From positions 1-40,715 of the forward strand of contig CANMCY010000020.1 in assembly GCA_947496375.1 (NCBI GenBank): a stretch of DNA of 40,715 nt, read 5' to 3'. The stretch comes from Flavobacteriales bacterium. GTDB lineage: Bacteria; Bacteroidota; Bacteroidia; NS11-12g; UBA955. Of this stretch, positions 18,363 to 26,814 are shown one piece after another. The first letter of the stretch is position 1; the number at the start of each line of letters is the position of its first letter. The notes under the pieces are model-generated. The model was given only the letters and a program-made list of their open reading frames with translations, made no database searches and had not been told where the DNA came from. The position numbers were made by a program, and so were the translations under genes.

Positions 18363-19781
18363 TTACAGTGTGAGGGGTTTGCCCAGATAGAAATCCAGCA
18401 CCATTTTTCTGAACATGTATTCGTATTTCACTGAGGTGAGATTGTTGGCTGCGTTAGTGGCATTGGATTGGGCAAGCTGTAGTTCGAATACATTGGCTTG
18501 TCCGGCTTCAAAGCGTTTTAACACAAAATCCATATTCTTTTTTTGGGCTTCCTGTGCCCTGATGGCTGCTTGAAAACGGTCTGTTGCAGAGGTGAAATTA
18601 TTGTATGCTGAAACGACTTCACTGTAAAGGTTTTGGATGGTTTTTTCGGCATTTAACTTGGCTCTTAGCTCATCCATCCCGGCTCGCTGTGCGGCATTGC
18701 GCGCCTGTAGTTTGCCATAAACCGGCACGGAAAGATTAAATCCCAGCGATTGCCCGAAATTGTCTTTGATCTGTTTGTTGAAATCAATGGTTTGAAGCGT
18801 GTACTGAATGCTGGGTGCTTCCACGATTTCGTTGGTGCCTTGAACCCTGCCGATAGGTTCGAAACCGGAGAGGGTCATGGCCGATATGTTTTTGGCATTG
18901 CTAGAATAAACAGTACTTAGATTTCCGCCCACTGACAGTACCGGCAACATTCCGCCCCTTGCGGATTTACGCGCGAACGCAGCAGCTTTTTGGCGGAAGA
19001 TAGCCGCCTGTACATCAGGTCTTTTCTTTACGGCACTGTCAAACAGTTGCTGCTGATCTGCAGGATATACCTCAGGTCTGTTGAATGCAATGCCGGGCCG
19101 CAGGATGTCGAATTTGTTTTCAGCAGGAATTCGCAACATCATTTTTAGATTCATCAAGGCAAGTGCTTCCTGATTGATGGCATTGGTGAGGTTGGTCTGT
19201 TCGTTGGCTTTTTGAGCTTCCAGATTCAGTACCTGTCCTTCATTTATGGTACCTGCATCAAACAGTCTGCGGGTCCTTTGTAGCTGCATTTCTGTGTTTT
19301 TCAAGGTTTCTTCTGCGCTGGCCTTGAGTTCTTTGGCCTGAATGATCTGAAGAAAAAGATTTGCCACATTCAGGGCTGTATTTTGTTCAATGAATTTTTG
19401 GTCTTGTTCACTAGCCAACCAAAGAAAATGGGTTTGTTTGATGCCATTTCTTATTTGGCCGCCCGCGTAGAGCATTACACTGCTTTGCAACTGGAAATTA
19501 TTGCTACTGACAGTGGTCTGCACAAATTGGTTGGTGAAACGGTCAATACTTCGTCCTGACTGAAAAAACTGCCCTGCATTCAAGTTTGCGTCCGGGGTGG
19601 CAGCTGCTATGCTGTTTCTCCAGGTTTGTGATGCCTGCGCAGCAGATACGCCTGCAAGTTGAATATCGATGTTGTTTTTCAGGGCCTGGTCTACACATTG
19701 TTCGAGTGTCCAGTTACCGGTTTGCGCTGTCGCCGATGTTGCAGTTGCGCAAATCCAGATCCATAATACCCCAAAACGCAT
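18363..19781 (-). CDS. TolC-family outer membrane efflux protein
   Basis: A 472-residue outer-membrane channel protein. The signal peptide ends at about ATSATA before QTGNW. It begins WTLEQCVDQALKNNIDIQLA, the classic start of TolC/OEP repeats, and shows two similar halves with long amphipathic helices and LNLEAQKANEQTNL and FELQLAQSNATNA at corresponding places. It would form the trimeric barrel-and-tunnel that docks with the adaptor encoded 2 nt downstream. Substrate unknown. A TATTTTTG box ends 4 nt before the ATG, so this is the first gene of a two-gene operon, possibly leaderless. Confidence 0.9.
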   Translation of the reverse strand: MRFGVLWIWICATATSATAQTGNWTLEQCVDQALKNNIDIQLAGVSAAQASQTWRNSIAAATPDANLNAGQFFQSGRSIDRFTNQFVQTTVSSNNFQLQSSVMLYAGGQIRNGIKQTHFLWLASEQDQKFIEQNTALNVANLFLQIIQAKELKASAEETLKNTEMQLQRTRRLFDAGTINEGQVLNLEAQKANEQTNLTNAINQEALALMNLKMMLRIPAENKFDILRPGIAFNRPEVYPADQQQLFDSAVKKRPDVQAAIFRQKAAAFARKSARGGMLPVLSVGGNLSTVYSSNAKNISAMTLSGFEPIGRVQGTNEIVEAPSIQYTLQTIDFNKQIKDNFGQSLGFNLSVPVYGKLQARNAAQRAGMDELRAKLNAEKTIQNLYSEVVSAYNNFTSATDRFQAAIRAQEAQKKNMDFVLKRFEAGQANVFELQLAQSNATNAANNLTSVKYEYMFRKMVLDFYLGKPLTL

Positions 19782-19785
19782 TCTG

Positions 19786-19793
19786 CAAAAATA
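19786..19793 (-). promoter_or_regulatory. -7 promoter box 4 nt before the TolC-family start
   Basis: Minus-strand TATTTTTG, an exact TAnnTTTG, followed by CAGA and the ATG at 19781. No TTTG at -33 is evident. Confidence 0.5.
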
Positions 19794-19912
19794 CTGATAC
19801 AGCGGGTATTAAGCCATGTTTTTATGTCAATTTTATCGAGATGTGCCTTTCATTGGTGGATAAATGTTGAATAATTATGAATTTTTAACCCTAAAAATTT
19901 ACACAATTCGCG

Positions 19913-19920
19913 TAATTTTG
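19913..19920 (+). promoter_or_regulatory. -7 promoter box of the cobalamin riboswitch transcript
   Basis: TAATTTTG matches TAnnTTTG and ends 4 nt before position 19925, where the P1 stem of the riboswitch begins. This predicts the transcription start and supports the offset seen at several start codons. The stretch 19794-19912 holds nothing else I recognise. Confidence 0.55.
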
Positions 19921-19924
19921 CGCA

Positions 19925-20109
19925 GCATCTGGTTCTGAAGTGGTTGTCAATATCACGTAAGATGAAAAGGGAACTCCGGTGAAAATCCGGGACTGTACCC
20001 GCAGCTGTAACCCCGGCCCTAAAGGGCTTCGGCAATCTTAGCCACTGTTGTAGATACCAATGGGAAGGCGCCGAATTAATATGGGGGAGTCAGAAGACCT
20101 GCCAGTAGC
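19925..20109 (+). promoter_or_regulatory. Cobalamin (AdoCbl/B12) riboswitch
   Basis: The leader contains the conserved core of the cobalamin riboswitch: AAAAGGGAA, CCGGTGAAAATCCGGGACTG, CCCGCAGCTGTAA, GCCACTG, GGGAAGGCG, and the B12 box AGTCAGAAGACCTGCC at 20088-20103. The ends can pair as P1 (19925-19932 with 20102-20109, two internal mismatches). It senses cobalamin and normally turns off uptake genes when B12 is plentiful; here it precedes btuB. Between aptamer and ATG 20202 there is a small hairpin (20123-20128 with 20137-20142), and CAGTAG (20103-20108) can alternatively pair with CTACTG (20165-20170) just before a T6 run. Which of these forms the switch is unclear. Confidence 0.95.
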
Positions 20110-20201
20110 AAAAACCAAAGCTCGCTTTCGGGAAAAAAAGCGCACTGAATTGGGGCAACCCGGTCTACTGCATTTTTTATTTCCGGCGCGGCTGTGCAAC
20201 C

Positions 20202-22016
20202 ATGACTGGCCTATTGTGCTGCATATCGCTATTGTTCTCCGCTTCGGATACCCTTCCGGCAGCGGATACCGCTTTCATAGAAGGAAAGCGCTTGATGATG
20301 GCATCTCAGGGTAAGAATGTCATCGTTTTTCCTATAGGCAGCCAATGGCTTAATCAGGATCTGGCAGCAGCCGGTATTTGTATACGTCAATATGGACCTT
20401 CGGGCATCGGAAGCATCAGTCGCCGTGGTGCCGATCCGGCTCAGATTCAGGTATTGTGGAATGGGTTGGTGCTGAACAATCCCATGCTGGGCATGGCTGA
20501 TCTAAGTTTGCTGCAAAATGATGCATCTACCGAAATTAAGTTATCTGAAGGAGGCAGTGGTTCATTCTATGGCAGCGGAAGCGTTGGAGGAACATTGTCG
20601 CTTCAGCATAAATCACCCGATGAATCAGGTGGAAACATCAACACCGAAATCCTAAGCGGTAGTTTTGGCAGGCGTGAACTGGCCACCCACTGGAACTGGA
20701 ATAGGCCGGGACTTTACTTCACCTGGAATAACAATTTCTATGCTGCAGAGAATAATTTTACCTATAAAATTCCGGGAACTGAGTCCATGAAAATGCAATT
20801 TGCCGACCGCAATCAATTTAGAAGCAATTTTTCAGCGGGGTATAATTTTAACCGCTGGAATGCTGAAGTTCATTCTGAATGGCAAAAAGGAGACAGGGGC
20901 CTGGGAACAGCCGCCGGCGGAGGTTCCTCACTGGGCTGGCAGGATGATGAAAATCTGCGGACGGTGTTATCCCTGAATTATACGTCAGATCGTGTCAAAT
21001 TGGTTCAGAGACTGGGGTTAATCCGTGATAAAATAATTTTTCAATTACCCGGCCTTTCAAATCCCGACAGCAGTCGTTCTATGAGCAAACAATACCAGCA
21101 GGAATGGCACTTTAACATTGTCGGGCTTCAATGGATTACCGGGTTTGATTTACTGCATGTTTCAGCAGTTACAAAAAACTATACCCAATCAATTTCAAAC
21201 TTCTATCCTGCGCAGTTTCTGGCGGTTTCACATCATCGCAAAAAAACAAACATATCTGCCAGTGCCCGATGGGAATGGAATGAGAAGATTCCGGTGGGTT
21301 CGTTTTCTGCCGAGAGAAGTTTAAATAATCATTGGTGGCTGAAAACCAATGTAAGCAACAGCTTTCGCCGTCCAACACTGAACGATTTATACTGGAGTAA
21401 TGGTGGTAATACACAGATTAAAGCAGAAAAAGGGGGGAGTATTGAATCCGGCTTGGCGGGCAAGTGGCAACACAATGCTGCCATGGTTTCACTCAATACC
21501 ACTTTCTGGATGCGATACCTGAACAATCCCATTGTATGGCTTCCGGGAAACAATATGTGGAGCGTTTCAAACCTTGAACGTGGAGATTACCAGGGTGTGC
21601 AGCTGTCGGTATCGATTGCCCATAAAATGGGAGATCTGCTTGTTTATTGGGCTGCCGGTGGCGAATGGTGTAAGGCACAGATTACCAGGGAAAATAAAGT
21701 ATATAACGCCTTGTTCGTGCCCGGCATAACAGGGTCAGGTCATTTGAAAATTCAGCACAAAAATGCATTTATAAATATTCATTGCCAGGGGCAAAGCGAT
21801 CGGTTCATTTCCACCGATAATCTTTCTTCCCTGCCTGCCTACGCTTTGTTCTCCTGCCATGGAGGAAAGGAATTTAGCCGTTCCACACACCATTTGTTAC
21901 TCTCAGCCGGTGCGGATAATGTTTTCAATCAAAACTATCAGGTAATGCCAGGAAGGCCCATGCCTTTGCGCACACTCTGGATAAAACTAGCATTGAAATT
22001 ACACTACAAAAAATAA
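20202..22016 (+). CDS. btuB: BtuB-like TonB-dependent cobalamin receptor
   Basis: A 604-residue TonB-dependent outer-membrane receptor, close to BtuB length. The plug domain spans about residues 38-137 (IGSISRRGADPAQIQVLWNGLVLNNP, SEGGSGSFYGSGSVGGTLSLQ) and is followed by a 22-strand-type barrel with many aromatic strand ends. Placement directly behind a cobalamin riboswitch, and before a DUF4465 protein and a BtuG-like lipoprotein, identifies the substrate as cobalamin or a related corrinoid. The N terminus MTGLLCCISLLFS is hydrophobic but lacks the usual Lys/Arg; no ATG lies further upstream in frame before the TGA at 20148-20150. No clear TonB box is seen. It ends 4 nt before the next gene. 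Confidence 0.9.
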   Translation: MTGLLCCISLLFSASDTLPAADTAFIEGKRLMMASQGKNVIVFPIGSQWLNQDLAAAGICIRQYGPSGIGSISRRGADPAQIQVLWNGLVLNNPMLGMADLSLLQNDASTEIKLSEGGSGSFYGSGSVGGTLSLQHKSPDESGGNINTEILSGSFGRRELATHWNWNRPGLYFTWNNNFYAAENNFTYKIPGTESMKMQFADRNQFRSNFSAGYNFNRWNAEVHSEWQKGDRGLGTAAGGGSSLGWQDDENLRTVLSLNYTSDRVKLVQRLGLIRDKIIFQLPGLSNPDSSRSMSKQYQQEWHFNIVGLQWITGFDLLHVSAVTKNYTQSISNFYPAQFLAVSHHRKKTNISASARWEWNEKIPVGSFSAERSLNNHWWLKTNVSNSFRRPTLNDLYWSNGGNTQIKAEKGGSIESGLAGKWQHNAAMVSLNTTFWMRYLNNPIVWLPGNNMWSVSNLERGDYQGVQLSVSIAHKMGDLLVYWAAGGEWCKAQITRENKVYNALFVPGITGSGHLKIQHKNAFINIHCQGQSDRFISTDNLSSLPAYALFSCHGGKEFSRSTHHLLLSAGADNVFNQNYQVMPGRPMPLRTLWIKLALKLHYKK

Positions 22017-22020
22017 TACC

Positions 22021-23007
22021 ATGAGATTTATTAAAAAATTCACCATCCTTTCTCTGCTTGCCTGCAGTGCCACACTGAATGCTCAGATTACTGAAGGTTT
22101 CGAAAATGCGACCCAAGACACGGTAATGCTGCTAAATGGCAGCGATGGCCTGAGAATGCACTATTTCAACAATGGAGAAATGTCATTTCCCGTTAGCTAT
22201 GACACCGCTGTCAAATACTGGGCAAGCGGCTGGGCTTTGTCAAAAATAATTAACAATAAAGTTGAGCCACCCAGTTTCACCAATCATTTGTATAGCGCAG
22301 CTCCCGGTCTAGGTGTGGAGAATGGCAACAAGGGAAAGGCCTTTATGGTGGGACAAAACGGGAGTTTCTTTTACCTGCAAAGAAGGAGTGCCAATGATTT
22401 TCCTCTCAAAGGGTTCTATGTAAGTAACTCCACGTATGCCTACAACAGCATGAAGTTTGGCGATATGTTTGCCAAGAAATTTGGCGGTACAACCGGAAAA
22501 GATCAGGATTCGTTCGTACTCATCATTAGAAGCTACAAACAAAGTAGGGCTGTAGACAGTCAGCGGGTAATATTGGCAGATTACAGATTTACTGATTCTA
22601 ACCAGGATTTCATTCTTAAAGAATGGAAGTTTGTAAACCTAAAAGATGCTTACACAGATAGCGTTTCCTTCGAACTGGTAAGTTCAGATGTGGGTCAATG
22701 GGGCATGAATACGCCTGCATTTTTTGTATTGGATGGGGTTGAATTCTTTGGGTTGAATTCAGTGGAAGAGTTGAATGCAACAGTTAATATTTATCCTGTT
22801 CCGGCCTCAGATATATTGCATATAGCAGCCAATGCTGAAATGGAATCAATTTCCCTGCTTGATTTTACCGGCCAAATCAAAGGTGTTTACAAAACGGGCA
22901 GCTACAAGGGAGAAATTTCCACTAAAGACCTCGCCCATGGTTATTACATCATAAAGATAAAAACACGCACAGGTATTATCAGCAAAACGATTCAGATTAT
23001 CAAATAA
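22021..23007 (+). CDS. DUF4465 (BtuH-like) protein with T9SS sorting domain
   Basis: A 328-residue secreted protein. The signal peptide MRFIKKFTILSLLACSATLNA is followed by QITEGFENATQDTV, the beginning of the DUF4465 domain (about residues 22-250: GEMSFPVSYDT, YWASGWALSKI, GFYVSNSTYAYNSMKFGD, VLADYR, VFFVLDGVEFF-like end). Residues about 255-328 form a type A T9SS tail (NIYPVPASDILHI ... LAHGYYIIKIKT). DUF4465-type proteins are found in Bacteroidota B12 loci, and I recall that the BtuH surface B12-binding proteins belong to this group; that link is from memory. Here it sits between btuB and btuG, so a surface corrinoid-binding role is likely. Unusually, it would be delivered by T9SS rather than as a lipoprotein. 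Confidence 0.8.
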   Translation: MRFIKKFTILSLLACSATLNAQITEGFENATQDTVMLLNGSDGLRMHYFNNGEMSFPVSYDTAVKYWASGWALSKIINNKVEPPSFTNHLYSAAPGLGVENGNKGKAFMVGQNGSFFYLQRRSANDFPLKGFYVSNSTYAYNSMKFGDMFAKKFGGTTGKDQDSFVLIIRSYKQSRAVDSQRVILADYRFTDSNQDFILKEWKFVNLKDAYTDSVSFELVSSDVGQWGMNTPAFFVLDGVEFFGLNSVEELNATVNIYPVPASDILHIAANAEMESISLLDFTGQIKGVYKTGSYKGEISTKDLAHGYYIIKIKTRTGIISKTIQIIK

Positions 23008-24011
23008 TGCGTCTGCTTACTGCCATCATGGTCACTTTCTTTTTTGTTTCTGCTTGCAGGAAAGAAAAACCCTTGTCGGAAAAGGTAAATGTTGGCAATC
23101 TTCCGGTGCTGGTGCTGAATGAAGGCAATTTCATGTGGGGCAATGCCGGCATCGATTTATATTCCATCGATTCCGGTACGTTGCAGTCAGATGTATATTC
23201 AAAAGTGAACGGCAAGCCGCTGGGCGATGTGTTGCAGAGTGGCAGTATCATCAATGGCGATGTGTGGCTGGTGGTGAATAATTCCGGAAAAATTGTGGTG
23301 CTGGACAGCCAGACCCTAAAAGAAAAATACAGTATTGCCGGGCTGGGATCGCCAAGATACGCTGTGAGGGTGGGCGACAAAATTTGGATATCCGATTTAT
23401 ACTCAGGTAAAATACAGATTCGCAATTCCGATGGTAAACAGCTCATAAAATCTGTTCATACAGGCGCGTGGAGCGAGCAAATCGTGACTGCAGGCAATGA
23501 TGTATGGGTGGCCTGCTATGACGGCTGGCTGAGGAAATTTGATGCATCAGCCATGTCAGTATCCGATAGCAATTATGTGGGAAAAGGGCTGCGTTGGATA
23601 GGCATAGACAAAAATAACCATATCTGGGCGCTGGCATCGTTCAATGATAGTGGCTACAGTCGCCTGCAGCAATGGACTGCCCATGGCAAAAAGCTTAAAA
23701 GCTTTAGTATGCCGCTGTCCGGCTATGCTTCATCGCTCTGCATGAATCCGGGCAAAGACAGTCTGTACTACATTGCCGGCGGGGTTTATAAAATGGGAAT
23801 CGATGACGAAAAATTGCCTACGCAGCCCATTTTCTCCAAGCCCGGTGCCAATTTTTATCACATTGCTCAACATCCTCGCAGAAACTTACTTTTCCTGTGT
23901 GATGCCGCCGATTACGTGTCAAAAGGAAAGGTGCATCTTCTGGGTTCCGGCGGCAATGAGGTTAGATCTTTCACCGCCGGTATCATCCCGTCGGGCTTTG
24001 TGTTTTATTGA
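23007..24011 (+). CDS. BtuG-like beta-propeller surface lipoprotein
   Basis: A 334-residue lipoprotein with lipobox VSAC (Cys17) after a short signal sequence. The body is all-beta with propeller-like blades: VLVLNEGNFMWGNAGIDLYSID at the start, then repeats such as GDVWLVVNNSGKIVVLDSQT, GDKIWISDLYSGKIQIRN, GNDVWVACYDGWLRKFD and NNHIWALAS. The NEGNF...N..I..Y opening is typical of the BtuG/YncE-like seven-bladed propellers that bind cobalamin on the Bacteroides surface and hand it to BtuB. The position as third gene of a riboswitch-controlled btuB operon supports this strongly. Its ATG overlaps the stop of the DUF4465 gene by 1 nt. Confidence 0.82.
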   Translation: MRLLTAIMVTFFFVSACRKEKPLSEKVNVGNLPVLVLNEGNFMWGNAGIDLYSIDSGTLQSDVYSKVNGKPLGDVLQSGSIINGDVWLVVNNSGKIVVLDSQTLKEKYSIAGLGSPRYAVRVGDKIWISDLYSGKIQIRNSDGKQLIKSVHTGAWSEQIVTAGNDVWVACYDGWLRKFDASAMSVSDSNYVGKGLRWIGIDKNNHIWALASFNDSGYSRLQQWTAHGKKLKSFSMPLSGYASSLCMNPGKDSLYYIAGGVYKMGIDDEKLPTQPIFSKPGANFYHIAQHPRRNLLFLCDAADYVSKGKVHLLGSGGNEVRSFTAGIIPSGFVFY

Positions 24012-24037
24012 TAACCGAATACTCGGCACGAAATATG

Positions 24038-24045
24038 TAACTTTG
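24038..24045 (+). promoter_or_regulatory. Possible -7 box for the LptF/G operon
   Basis: TAACTTTG is an exact TAnnTTTG 40 nt before the GTG start at 24086. There is no good -33 element at the right distance. It would separate the envelope operon from B12 control. Confidence 0.4.
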
Positions 24046-24085
24046 AAGCCATATCCCAACGGGATACTAAAGTATTAAAATCGCT

Positions 24086-25624
24086 GTGAAAAGTAACCTG
24101 ATTAAGCGCGTTGACCTGCTTGTGCTCCGATCTTATATCGGGCCATTTCTGGTGACCTTCGTGTTGAGCATGTTTCTGTTTCTGATGCAGTTTCTATGGA
24201 AATACATAGATGAGCTGGTAGGGAAGGGTATCGAACCGCTCATTCTTATGAAGCTAATTTTTTATTCACTGGCCGATCTGGTTCCCATGGCTTTGCCCCT
24301 GACTGTGATGGTAGCCGGATTGATGACTTTTGGGAATCTGAGCGAAAGTTTTGAGCTGGTAGCCCTAAAAGCCAATGGAATTTCCCTGTTTCGCATTTTA
24401 AGACCCGTTTTTTTGTTGATGCTGGGCCTGGCAGTACTCAACTTCTTTTTCATGAACGTTGTGATTCCAAAAGCCAATCTGGAGGCCAAGGCGCTACTAT
24501 GGGACCTGCGCCAGAAAAAACCGGCTTTTAATATCCAGGAAGGTGTTTTTTACCAGCAAATAGATGGATTTTCCCTGCGAATTGGGAAAAAACACGCTGA
24601 CAATGAGGGCGTAGAGGATGTGCTTATTTATGAGTACAAAGGTGATGAAAGCAAAAGACTCAATGTGGTCAGGGCTGAAAAAGGCAGGATGCTGCTGTCA
24701 CCGGACAAAAGAACGCTATACTTTACATTGTTTAACGGTGTAAGGTATGATGAAATGACAAAAAACCCCGACTACTCCCGAACAGCCCCTTTCAATCAGA
24801 TGCGGTTTGAGAAACAACAGATGATCATCGATCTCAGTAGTCTCGACCTTAAGTTTACTGAAAGAGACGCTTATAAGGGTGACTATCGCCTTATGAATAT
24901 CAGTGAACTGAATCATGAACTGGATTCAGCCGATCTGAGACTTCAAAAACAAAAAACTGAAAATGCCGGATTTCTGGCCAGGTACATGCACCTGCCCGGT
25001 ATATTGGGTAATAAAGCCAGGCCTGAATTAAAAAATATCAAAACCACCAAAATGAGAATTTTTTTACCTAAGCACGAAAATCAGCAACAGGTTTCGTCGG
25101 GACAGGTGAGTATTCTGGCAGGGGCTATTAATAATGCCCGCGGTTTTAAAGGCACCATTGACGGATTGATTACCGGGCTTAAATATGATGAGGAACAGCT
25201 GGCACCCTATAAAGTTGAATGGCACAAGAAATTTACCTTGTCTGTGCTGCTGATAATGTTGTTTTTGATTTCTGCACCCCTCGGAGCCATTATACGCAAG
25301 GGTGGAATTGGCATGCCACTGGTCATAAGTGTTTTGTTGTTTGTGCTGTTTTATGCCATTAACCTGGTGGGTGAGAAAATCGGTAAGGAGGGCGTTATGC
25401 CGATTTGGGCCGGAATGTGGTTGAGCAGTGCAATACTTTTACCCATAGGACTTTACATTACTGTTAAGGCAGCATCAGATAGTGCCATACTGAGTCTGGA
25501 AGCATACCAGAAGTTCTTTAACCGACTGTTTTGGGTAACTGTTAAAAATGAAGACGGAAACACAGACGAGGGCGGAAAGAAGGCACTTCGTATTTTGATG
25601 TATCTGAAAAGAAACAAAGGATGA
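24086..25624 (+). CDS. LptF/LptG-family permease (LPS export ABC transporter)
   Basis: A 512-residue YjgP/YjgQ-family permease. Three N-terminal membrane helices (about residues 15-35, 55-85, 100-128) contain the SFELVALKANGIS coupling region, which contacts the ATPase LptB. A long periplasmic jellyroll-like part (about 150-385) includes NIQEGVFYQQIDGFSLRIGKK, and three more helices follow (about 388-480). In the Lpt system it extracts lipopolysaccharide from the inner membrane. It is longer than E. coli LptF/G (about 360), with an extra charged segment (about 270-360) as is usual in Bacteroidota. The start is GTG 24086. It overlaps the glycosyltransferase gene by 4 nt (ATGA). Which of LptF or LptG it represents cannot be decided. 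Confidence 0.88.
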   Translation: MKSNLIKRVDLLVLRSYIGPFLVTFVLSMFLFLMQFLWKYIDELVGKGIEPLILMKLIFYSLADLVPMALPLTVMVAGLMTFGNLSESFELVALKANGISLFRILRPVFLLMLGLAVLNFFFMNVVIPKANLEAKALLWDLRQKKPAFNIQEGVFYQQIDGFSLRIGKKHADNEGVEDVLIYEYKGDESKRLNVVRAEKGRMLLSPDKRTLYFTLFNGVRYDEMTKNPDYSRTAPFNQMRFEKQQMIIDLSSLDLKFTERDAYKGDYRLMNISELNHELDSADLRLQKQKTENAGFLARYMHLPGILGNKARPELKNIKTTKMRIFLPKHENQQQVSSGQVSILAGAINNARGFKGTIDGLITGLKYDEEQLAPYKVEWHKKFTLSVLLIMLFLISAPLGAIIRKGGIGMPLVISVLLFVLFYAINLVGEKIGKEGVMPIWAGMWLSSAILLPIGLYITVKAASDSAILSLEAYQKFFNRLFWVTVKNEDGNTDEGGKKALRILMYLKRNKG

Positions 25625-26814
25625 AAATATTGGTTGTGGGTAGCCGTATTCCATGGCCATTGAAAGATGGTGGTGCTATTGCTACTTATCAGATGCTTAA
25701 AGGATTGTCAGCCCAGGGTGCAGACATTGTGTACTTTAGCTTCAATACCCGCAAACACCATGTAGCTCCCGCTCAAATTGCAGAACATTTTAATTTCTGT
25801 AGGGTAATCGATGTACCGCTCGATGCGAATCCAACCCTATGGGGCGCACTCAAGGCAATACTGCAGGGCAAGAACTACAATATTTCTCGTTTTGAAAGCG
25901 AAAAAGCGAATGAAGTACTCAAAGATTTACTAAGAAGTGAAAAATTTGATTGGGTGCAGTTGGAAGGGTTGTACGCCAGCCCTTTTCTTGAAACAATCCG
26001 TGAAGCGGGGCTGCCGGTATCGCTCAGGCAGCATAATGCGGAATTTCAGATATGGAAACGGTTGGCTTCAGGCAATTCCAATGGACTGAAAAAGTTGTAT
26101 TTTAACCTATTGGCATCGCAACTTGAACGCTATGAAAAGCGAATGCTGAACGCAGTGGATGCCATTATTCCCATAGCCCCGTCTGACAAGATTATTTTTG
26201 AAAAAATCGCCCCGGGTAAACCCATGTATCTGCTTCCCGTAGGTCAGGAGCGTGTAACCCAAAACGCAGGCAGTTTTAATGAAAATTCTTTTTTTCATCT
26301 GGGCAGTATGGAATGGATGCCCAACATAGAGGCAGTGAAATGGCTCGTTGAAAAGGTATGGCCGGGGGTTAGAAGTAAATTGCCGCTGGCAGAATTGCAT
26401 TTGGCAGGAAAGGGGCTGCAAAAAAATGATCCTGATTTTATGGGCGAAGGGATTCATGTGCATGGAGAAATTAGCGATGCTCATGCCTTTATTCAATCCC
26501 ATGGCATCATGGTGGTCCCGGTTTTTGCCGGCGGCGGTATTAGGGTGAAAATTCTGGAAGCGTTTAACCTGGGTGCCCCTGTGATTAGCACGGATATTGG
26601 GATACAGGGTATTGATGCCCATTCTGAAGAAGAGTTGCTTTTGGCCAATACACCAAATGAATTTGCCGGTGCCATGGTACGTTTGCAAACAGATGCCGGG
26701 CTTAGAGAAAAGCTTATCCGAAATGCCGGATTGTTAATTGAAAACAGGTATGAAATTCAAACGATTATGTCCGGGTTGCTGAAGTTTTATCAGGACATGC
26801 GCAATAAAATATGA
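25621..26814 (+). CDS. Glycosyltransferase family 4-like (GT-B fold)
   Basis: A 397-residue cytoplasmic glycosyltransferase. The N-terminal Rossmann half begins MKILVVGSRIPWPLKDGGAI, with the donor/acceptor cleft motif after the first strand. The C-terminal half contains FFHLGSMEWMPNIEAVKWL, LHLAGKG, HVHGEISD, VVPVFAGGGIRVKILEAFNLGAPVISTD and a final IENRYE, the E-x7-E-type signature of GT4 enzymes (here in VPVFAGGGIRVKILEA). It would transfer a sugar from a nucleotide donor to a surface glycan or lipid. Its ATGA overlaps on both sides with the LptF/G and FG-GAP genes suggest an envelope assembly role, though the product is unknown. Confidence 0.88.
   Translation: MKILVVGSRIPWPLKDGGAIATYQMLKGLSAQGADIVYFSFNTRKHHVAPAQIAEHFNFCRVIDVPLDANPTLWGALKAILQGKNYNISRFESEKANEVLKDLLRSEKFDWVQLEGLYASPFLETIREAGLPVSLRQHNAEFQIWKRLASGNSNGLKKLYFNLLASQLERYEKRMLNAVDAIIPIAPSDKIIFEKIAPGKPMYLLPVGQERVTQNAGSFNENSFFHLGSMEWMPNIEAVKWLVEKVWPGVRSKLPLAELHLAGKGLQKNDPDFMGEGIHVHGEISDAHAFIQSHGIMVVPVFAGGGIRVKILEAFNLGAPVISTDIGIQGIDAHSEEELLLANTPNEFAGAMVRLQTDAGLREKLIRNAGLLIENRYEIQTIMSGLLKFYQDMRNKI

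Noticed and set aside
20060-20314. Plus-strand open frame beginning MGRRRINMG
   Set aside because: It runs through the cobalamin riboswitch and into the btuB signal region in another frame.
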